Positions 47,461 through 52,616 of a stretch of DNA of 52,616 nucleotides are shown here, piece by piece; position 1 is the stretch's first letter, and each line of letters begins with the position of its first letter. Below the pieces are notes generated by a model. That model was not told the origin of the DNA. It did not search any database and saw only the letters and a program-made list of their open reading frames with translations. The translations under genes were made by a program, and so were the position numbers. This stretch comes from Candidatus Pacearchaeota archaeon (GTDB lineage Archaea > Nanobdellota > Nanobdellia > Pacearchaeales > GW2011-AR1), in assembly GCA_018303825.1 (NCBI GenBank), contig JAGVXK010000022.1, positions 1 to 52,616 on the forward strand, in the 5' to 3' direction.

Positions 47461-47814
47461 ATGGAAGAGGGTCAAAAGATAAAAGTAAAGAGGATATATC
47501 TTGGGAAAGCTACTCTCGTGGGATTGTCTTTAGGCTTGTTCTTAGGAATAATCAGCACAATACTCTTTTTGATTGCAATGTCAATAATTGGTCAGCAGAC
47601 AATTGTCGATATAAATCTAGGGGATATATTTGGCACCAGTTTTAAGATAATAATCTCGTTGCTCATCATTGTTGGTTCTTCTATTTTAATGACCATTCTA
47701 GGCTTTCTCTGGGCTGTTTTTTACAATCTCTTGGCAAAGATAGGGTTTAATTTAGATTTGGAAATGATGGATGTCGGCGAAGAAAATCTTGAAATAAGGA
47801 ATCAGCAGATTTAA
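47461..47814 (+). CDS. Two-TM membrane protein (DUF3566-like)
   Basis: Two hydrophobic stretches flanking IVDINLGDIFGTSFKI. Confidence 0.6.
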   Translation: MEEGQKIKVKRIYLGKATLVGLSLGLFLGIISTILFLIAMSIIGQQTIVDINLGDIFGTSFKIIISLLIIVGSSILMTILGFLWAVFYNLLAKIGFNLDLEMMDVGEENLEIRNQQI

Positions 47815-47943
47815 AAACCCAAAACTTCTGAAAAGAATAATGTCATAAGATGATCTTCTGGCAGAAGATTAGCAGGTACAGGCTGAAACAAACCCTGACA
47901 AACCCCTGCACTCTTTATACAAAATTTACACAAACAACAAGAA

Positions 47944-48216
47944 ATGGAAAGAAAACAATATACCTTAACGCTGGTTCCGATTCCTGCAGATGGGAAAGTA
48001 ATCTTTAGGAAGCAGGAATATACCACGGCGGCTAAAAGTCCAAGAAATAGCCTCGTTATAAATGGTCAAAGATATTACATAAGGAGAAATGGAGATGTGG
48101 GGATAACCGAATTGGAAGAAGCTGTGTTTAGCGCAACAGAAAAAATACTTCTACAAAGAAAAATTGACTCTCCAATTGATATTACTCTAACAATTGAAGA
48201 AAACAAGGTGCTATAA
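47944..48216 (+). CDS. Hypothetical protein directly upstream of uS2 (90 aa)
   Basis: Stop TAATG overlaps uS2 start region. Confidence 0.6.
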   Translation: MERKQYTLTLVPIPADGKVIFRKQEYTTAAKSPRNSLVINGQRYYIRRNGDVGITELEEAVFSATEKILLQRKIDSPIDITLTIEENKVL

Positions 48217-49118
48217 TGGCAAAAGCAAAAAAAATAACCGAAGAAGAAGCAAAAGAAAAAGCTGAAGAAAAAATCAGCAAGAAAGGTGAAGCTGTAGCTC
48301 AAGACAGTGTAGCAGATATAGACGATAATAAAGATTCTAAGAAAATTAAAATTGGTGAAATTAAGTCAGATGTAAAAGATAATGATTCCGAAGAAGCAAA
48401 AAGCAAAAAATCAAAGCTTGAAGCATTGAAGGCAAGAGCAAAGAAGCTTGCAGAAGAAAGCGAGGAAAAGAAGTTTGATATAAAGAAAGAGATGAAGGGC
48501 GAGGAAGCCGAAAAGAAAGACACATTAGTTCCAATTGAAGATTATCTAAAAGCATCTATTCATTTGGGAACAAGAGTTATAACCCCAGATATGAGAAAAT
48601 ATGTTTACAGAAGAAGAGCAGATGGCCTTGCAGTGTTTAATACTGCAATGCTTGACGGAGAAATACTTAGGGGTGCCGAATTCCTTGCTAAGTTTGCCCC
48701 TGAAAAAGCAATCATTGTATGCAAAAGAGAAGCCGGATGGAAAGCGGCAAATAAATTTTCTGAAATTACTGGAATAAGAACATTTACAAAGAAATATCCT
48801 GCCGGAGTTTTGACAAATGCAAAATTGGAAAACTTCTTTGAAGTTGACATTGTCTTTATCTGCGACCCCTGGCTTGACAAGAACGCATTGAATGATGCTA
48901 GAAGAGTAAGAATCCCTGTAATGTCTATATGCGACACAAACAATTATACCCAAGGTGTTACAGCGATAGTCCCCGGAAATAATAAATCAGCAAAGTCCCT
49001 TGGAATGATTCTTTACCTTTTAACAAAACTTTATGTTGAAAAGAGAAAGATAAAAGCCCCGGAATTCACGATAAAAGACTTCGTTGACGACTGGGATAAT
49101 CTTGTTCCCCCGAAGTAA
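48216..49118 (+). CDS. rps2: Ribosomal protein uS2 with ~100-aa charged N-terminal extension
   Basis: LVPIEDYLKASIHLGTRVITPDMRKYVYRRRADGLAVFNTAMLDGEILRGAEFLAKF. Confidence 0.93.
   Translation: MAKAKKITEEEAKEKAEEKISKKGEAVAQDSVADIDDNKDSKKIKIGEIKSDVKDNDSEEAKSKKSKLEALKARAKKLAEESEEKKFDIKKEMKGEEAEKKDTLVPIEDYLKASIHLGTRVITPDMRKYVYRRRADGLAVFNTAMLDGEILRGAEFLAKFAPEKAIIVCKREAGWKAANKFSEITGIRTFTKKYPAGVLTNAKLENFFEVDIVFICDPWLDKNALNDARRVRIPVMSICDTNNYTQGVTAIVPGNNKSAKSLGMILYLLTKLYVEKRKIKAPEFTIKDFVDDWDNLVPPK
49063..49114 (+). repeat. Direct repeat copy 1 (3' end of rps2)
   Basis: 52 nt, 50/52 identical to 50011-50062. Confidence 0.9.
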
Positions 49119-49190
49119 AACTCGTCGATTATTTGTTTCTATTTATTAATGGTTAGACAGATTTTTATACTATATATGCAGACTGTTTAA

Positions 49191-49808
49191 ATGGAATTAG
49201 TTAACAACAAAATAATCTCGGATAAAATAATAAATAAACTCGATATGTTTGTGATAAAATTTGTCAATATTTTAGAGAAATATACTTCATATGTAATTGT
49301 TTCGGGATATGTTTCTATAGTTCTCGGCAGGTCAAGAGCAACAGAGGATGTAGACTTATTATTTCCCAAAATCAACTTATCAATATTTAAGCTTTTATTT
49401 AATGAGTTATTAGAAAAAGGTTATGAATGTGCTAACACATCAAACATTCAAGAGGCGCTCGAGATGTTAAATAGCCACGCAATAAGATTTTTTGAAAAAG
49501 GATATCCTATTCCAAATATAGAATTTAAGCAAATTAATAATGATATTCAGAGGTATTCTTTTGAAAACAAAATATCGCTATCTTTAAAGGAAAAGACTTT
49601 GTTTATCTCACCATTGGAAGTCCAGATAGCCTACAAACTTTCCTTGATGTCTGATGAAGACATTGATGAAATAAGCTCGGATAAGGACTTCGAAGATGCG
49701 AAGCATATCTATCTTACTTTCAAAGAAAAGCTTGACATAAAAAAGTTAATATACTTCATTAAATTACTAAAAGTAGAATCAAAATGGGAGTTATTGAAGA
49801 ATGGATGA
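49191..49808 (+). CDS. Nucleotidyltransferase-fold protein (AbiEii/MNT-like)
   Basis: VIVSGYVSIVLGRSRATEDVDLLFPKI. Confidence 0.75.
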   Translation: MELVNNKIISDKIINKLDMFVIKFVNILEKYTSYVIVSGYVSIVLGRSRATEDVDLLFPKINLSIFKLLFNELLEKGYECANTSNIQEALEMLNSHAIRFFEKGYPIPNIEFKQINNDIQRYSFENKISLSLKEKTLFISPLEVQIAYKLSLMSDEDIDEISSDKDFEDAKHIYLTFKEKLDIKKLIYFIKLLKVESKWELLKNG

Positions 49809-50001
49809 ATTGAACATTAAGGTTGATTTAGATGAGCTGAAGGCAGAAAAACAAAGAAATTTTAAGGAAAGGTTATGGTTTATTACCTATTGGGCTGATT
49901 ATATTAAGGCACACTCTGATGAAGAATGGAGCAAGCAACAAGCAATCTTAATAGACTCTCAAATTGAAAACGCAAGAAGCTTAGCAAAAAAGAAAGACTA
50001 G
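49801..50001 (+). CDS. Small partner protein of the nucleotidyltransferase (66 aa)
   Basis: Overlaps upstream ORF by 8 nt; ERLWFITYWADYIKAHSDEEWSKQQAILIDSQIENAR. Confidence 0.7.
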   Translation: MDELNIKVDLDELKAEKQRNFKERLWFITYWADYIKAHSDEEWSKQQAILIDSQIENARSLAKKKD

Positions 50002-50010
50002 CGCCCCTCA

Positions 50011-50062
50011 AATTCACGATAAAAGACTTCGTTGATGACTGGGATAATCTTGTTCCTCCGAA
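50011..50062 (+). repeat. Direct repeat copy 2: orphan duplicate of rps2 3' end
   Basis: aattcacgataaaagacttcgttgatgactgggataatcttgttcctccgaa; encodes FTIKDFVDDWDNLVPP in an otherwise non-coding gap. Confidence 0.9.
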
Positions 50063-50104
50063 TAAATTAGTTATCTATAAAAAGCCAGTTTTTTGTTTTA
50101 TTTA

Positions 50105-50539
50105 ATGAATGAGAAAGACTTGCCAATTACCTTATCAAAAATTTACGATGAAAGAACTTGTCCAGTTGCTGTGTTTATAAAAAATAAAAAGGTTTTGTGC
50201 GGTTTTAGGCACTATAAGCTAAATACTCCGATGGAGCTTCATGTCTGGACCTGTCCTGGGGGAAGGCCAAACAAGAATGAAATTGTTGAAACTACTTTAA
50301 GAAGAGAGGTAGCAGAGGAAACAGGAATAACTGATTTTAGAATTTTGAATTTTATAGGCGAATTTGAGGGGTCGCATAAAGGGGATACCCTTATGCTATT
50401 TATCTGCGAAACCTCCCAATCTCCAAAATTGATGGAACCTGAGAAATTCTCCGAATGGAAATGGTTTTCAAGCAAGGACTTCCCAAAAAATTTTATTAAT
50501 TCTACAGTCAGAAAAGCAATTTTAAAAATTGTAGAATAG
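50105..50539 (+). CDS. Nudix hydrolase
   Basis: CPGGRPNKNEIVETTLRREVAEETGI; preferred ATG 50105. Confidence 0.88.
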   Translation: MNEKDLPITLSKIYDERTCPVAVFIKNKKVLCGFRHYKLNTPMELHVWTCPGGRPNKNEIVETTLRREVAEETGITDFRILNFIGEFEGSHKGDTLMLFICETSQSPKLMEPEKFSEWKWFSSKDFPKNFINSTVRKAILKIVE

Positions 50540-50831
50540 ATAATTTTTCCTCGATTTTTTCCGAAAGGTTTATAAAGCATTTTTCTTTTGAACAGTAATC
50601 AAAATGTTAGCTTTAATGAGTGCCTTAATGTTTACCGTCGAGAATCATTTGAGTTTTCGACAATTGCATATTAAGGTATGAGGTATGCAAATATTGATTG
50701 TAGATACAAACTCATTAATTCTTTTTTTAGATTTTAATTTCAAATATGAATTATTAGAATTTTATTCTAATTAGGCACTTTTAAAGCAAGAATTAATGTG
50801 ATTTATTTCTCAATAACTAATAATTATTTTA

Positions 50832-50955
50832 TGACGCAAGTCGTCACAGGAAGTTTGAGTGAAGTTGGATTCTCTCAAGAAACCAACGAAAATCATTTGG
50901 TAGGCAAGAATAGTTTTTCTACCTACCTAGAGTTTCTTTTTTCTAAAAAGAAACT
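50832..50955 (+). promoter_or_regulatory. 16S rRNA leader with four inverted repeats
   Basis: TGACG/CGTCA, GTTGG/CCAAC, GGTAGG/CCTACC, AGTTTCTTTTT/AAAAAGAAACT. Confidence 0.5.
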
Positions 50956-51877
50956 GTAGATTAAATCCAGTTTATCCTGCTGGCGGCTGCGGCTATCTGA
51001 TTTGCACTTAGACATGCAAGTCTGTCGAGAGACGGCGTACTGCTCAGTAACACGTAGCTAACCTGCCCTATAGTCGATGATAACGTCGGGAAACTGACGG
51101 TAAACATCGATAGAAGATTTTTTCTGGAATGATAGATCTTCCAAATTAGAGCTGTAGGATGGGGCTGCGGCTGATTAGGTAGTTGGCGGGGTAAATGCCC
51201 ACCAAGCCGATTATCAGTAAGGGCCTTTAGCGAGGAAACCCTGAGAGGGAGTCTGAGACACTACTCCCAGCCCTACGGGGTGCAGCAGTCGGGAAAATTT
51301 TGCAATGCGCGGAGCAAGTCAGAGTGATTTTCCGTATTGGAAAATCTTTTGTGTGATGTAAACATTCATACGAATAAGGAGTGGGAGAGACTGGTGCCAG
51401 CCGCCGCGGTAATCCCAGCACTCCAAGTCGCAGCCACAATTATTGGGTCTAAAACATCCGTAGCTTGCTTTGTAAGTCTTTTGTGAAATCGGGCATCTTA
51501 AGTGTCCGGCGAGCAAAAGATACTGTAAAGCTAGGGACCGGGAGATGTGAAGAGTACAAATAATGTAGCGGTAAAATGCGTTGATCTTATTTGGACTAAC
51601 AACAGCGAAGGCACTTTACAAGAACGGATCCGACAGTGAGGGATGAAGGCTAGGGGCGCAAATTGGATTAGATACCCAAGTAGTCCTAGCAGTAAACACT
51701 GCACACTGAACATCGGGGCCTCTTCGGGAGGTTTCGGTGCTGTAGAGAAGTCGGAGAGTGTGCTACCTGGGAAGTATAGTCGCAAGGCCGAAACTTAAAG
51801 GAATAGGCGGGGGAGTACTACAACGAGTGACGCGTGCGGTTCAATTAGATTCTACACCGTGAACCTCACCAGGACCG

Positions 51878-52518
51878 AATCAGTCAATCCGCTACTACAG
51901 GTAAGGTTTATAAATGACGACGTTCTTAAGTGTCGTATGGGCAAGCGGAAGCCCCCATATAATGCCATGAGACAGGATGTAAACTTGACGCTGTTAAGCA
52001 AGGAAGAAATTGGTTATCTCTTTGGGTTTTTTGTTGGAGATGGAAACATATTTACAAGCAGAAAACTTGGAGTTTATAGAGTAAGAATATTTACCTTCAT
52101 CAAAGAAGTAAATATTCAAAATAAATTAAGGGAGATTCTTCGTACGATATTGAAGAATTTTCGTGAATATAAGGAACAAGATAACACTTATGTGTTTGAG
52201 TTTCACTCTAAAGATTTTATTAACAAAATGTTAAAAATTGTTGATAAAAATGGGCTTAAAAAAATAATTTCTAAGAAGTCTGAGAGAGCTTTTATCGAGG
52301 GTCTTATAGACAGCGATGGCTATGTTCAAAGAAACTATTGTGAGATAACCACAGTCAATCCAAAACTGAAAAGCAATATCATCGAAATATTGAAAAGATT
52401 TGGAGTCAAAAGCATCACAAGGAAATTTCCTAGAAACCATCACCTGGATGGTTTCAGAGTTGGATTTTCCCTAAACGGTAAAATTTTCTTTCCGTGTAAG
52501 TGGGTTACTGGTGTCCAG
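51878..52518 (+). mobile_element. Archaeal 16S rRNA intron (~641 nt) with bulge-helix-bulge-like junction
   Basis: Splicing ...CACCAGGACCG|ACAGCAGGATGAAGG... restores archaeal 16S; GGAC/GTCC helix with CGA and AGA bulges; extended intron-terminal helix. Confidence 0.85.
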
Positions 52519-52530
52519 ACAGCAGGATGA
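51937..52530 (+). CDS. LAGLIDADG homing endonuclease in the 16S intron (preferred start MGKRKPPYN; stop lies in 3' exon)
   Basis: Two motifs: YLFGFFVGDGN and FIEGLIDSDGY. Confidence 0.88.
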   Translation: MGKRKPPYNAMRQDVNLTLLSKEEIGYLFGFFVGDGNIFTSRKLGVYRVRIFTFIKEVNIQNKLREILRTILKNFREYKEQDNTYVFEFHSKDFINKMLKIVDKNGLKKIISKKSERAFIEGLIDSDGYVQRNYCEITTVNPKLKSNIIEILKRFGVKSITRKFPRNHHLDGFRVGFSLNGKIFFPCKWVTGVQTAG

Positions 52531-52616
52531 AGGTCAGTCTAAAGGGCTTACCTGACACGCTGAGAGGAGATGCATGGCCGACGTCAGCCTGTGTCGTGAG
52601 ATGACCAGTTAAATCT

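Larger units (their letters stand above)
50963..52616 (+). rRNA. 16S rRNA gene (5' exon 50963-51877, 3' exon from 52519, truncated at window end)
   Basis: ATCCAGTTTATCCTGC 5' end; GTGCCAGCCGCCGCGGTAA at 51394; ATTAGATACCC at 51667; CTTAAAGGAATAGGCGGGGGAG; GAGAGGAGATGCATGGCCG. Confidence 0.96.

Noticed and set aside
51227-51785. Antisense ORFs within 16S rRNA
   Set aside because: Lie in the conserved rRNA gene; chance open frames
1-52616. CRISPR array or Cas genes
   Set aside because: No regularly spaced repeats or Cas signatures were noticed on reading
1-52616. tRNA genes
   Set aside because: No cloverleaf with convincing GGTTCRA-type T-arm found by eye; a tRNAscan-SE run would be decisive

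Overview
This window looks like part of a DPANN-type archaeal genome (Woese-/Pacearchaeota-like; inference from gene content and the 16S sequence). It has five main parts. (1) ~0.1-16.6 kb, all on the minus strand: secreted or membrane-anchored, Cys-rich surface proteins. These include two tandem paralogous two-gene modules ('A-B'). The A proteins share a signal peptide, a Cys/DxDGDG N-terminal half and a hydrophobic Gly-rich middle, but their C-terminal domains are unrelated; one carries HExxH. This resembles polymorphic-toxin/effector architecture. A pilin-like protein and a MopE-like protein sit beside them. (2) A compact DNA primase (PriS catalytic core plus a PriL-CTD-like tail that appears to lack the Fe-S cysteines), divergent from a 382-aa ORF and PCNA. 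(3) The large archaeal ribosomal protein operon (uL3 to uL15, SecY), preceded by a leader with four predicted hairpins. It is interrupted by non-canonical small ORFs and by micro-ORFs that bridge stop and start codons, and the RNase P gene expected there (Rpp29) is missing. (4) DUF106/EMC3-like, Nudix, proteasome alpha, SBDS, exosome Rrp4/41/42, RpoK, a lipoprotein pair (one copy frameshifted by a 19-nt tandem duplication), enolase, a large LamG/TSP1-like surface protein, and uS2. A nucleotidyltransferase plus small-partner cassette follows uS2 and is bounded by a 52-bp duplication of the uS2 gene 3' end. (5) A 16S rRNA gene, truncated by the window edge, interrupted by a ~641-nt intron encoding a LAGLIDADG endonuclease, with a bulge-helix-bulge-like junction. 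Product names come from reading motifs in the translations; no database search was run.
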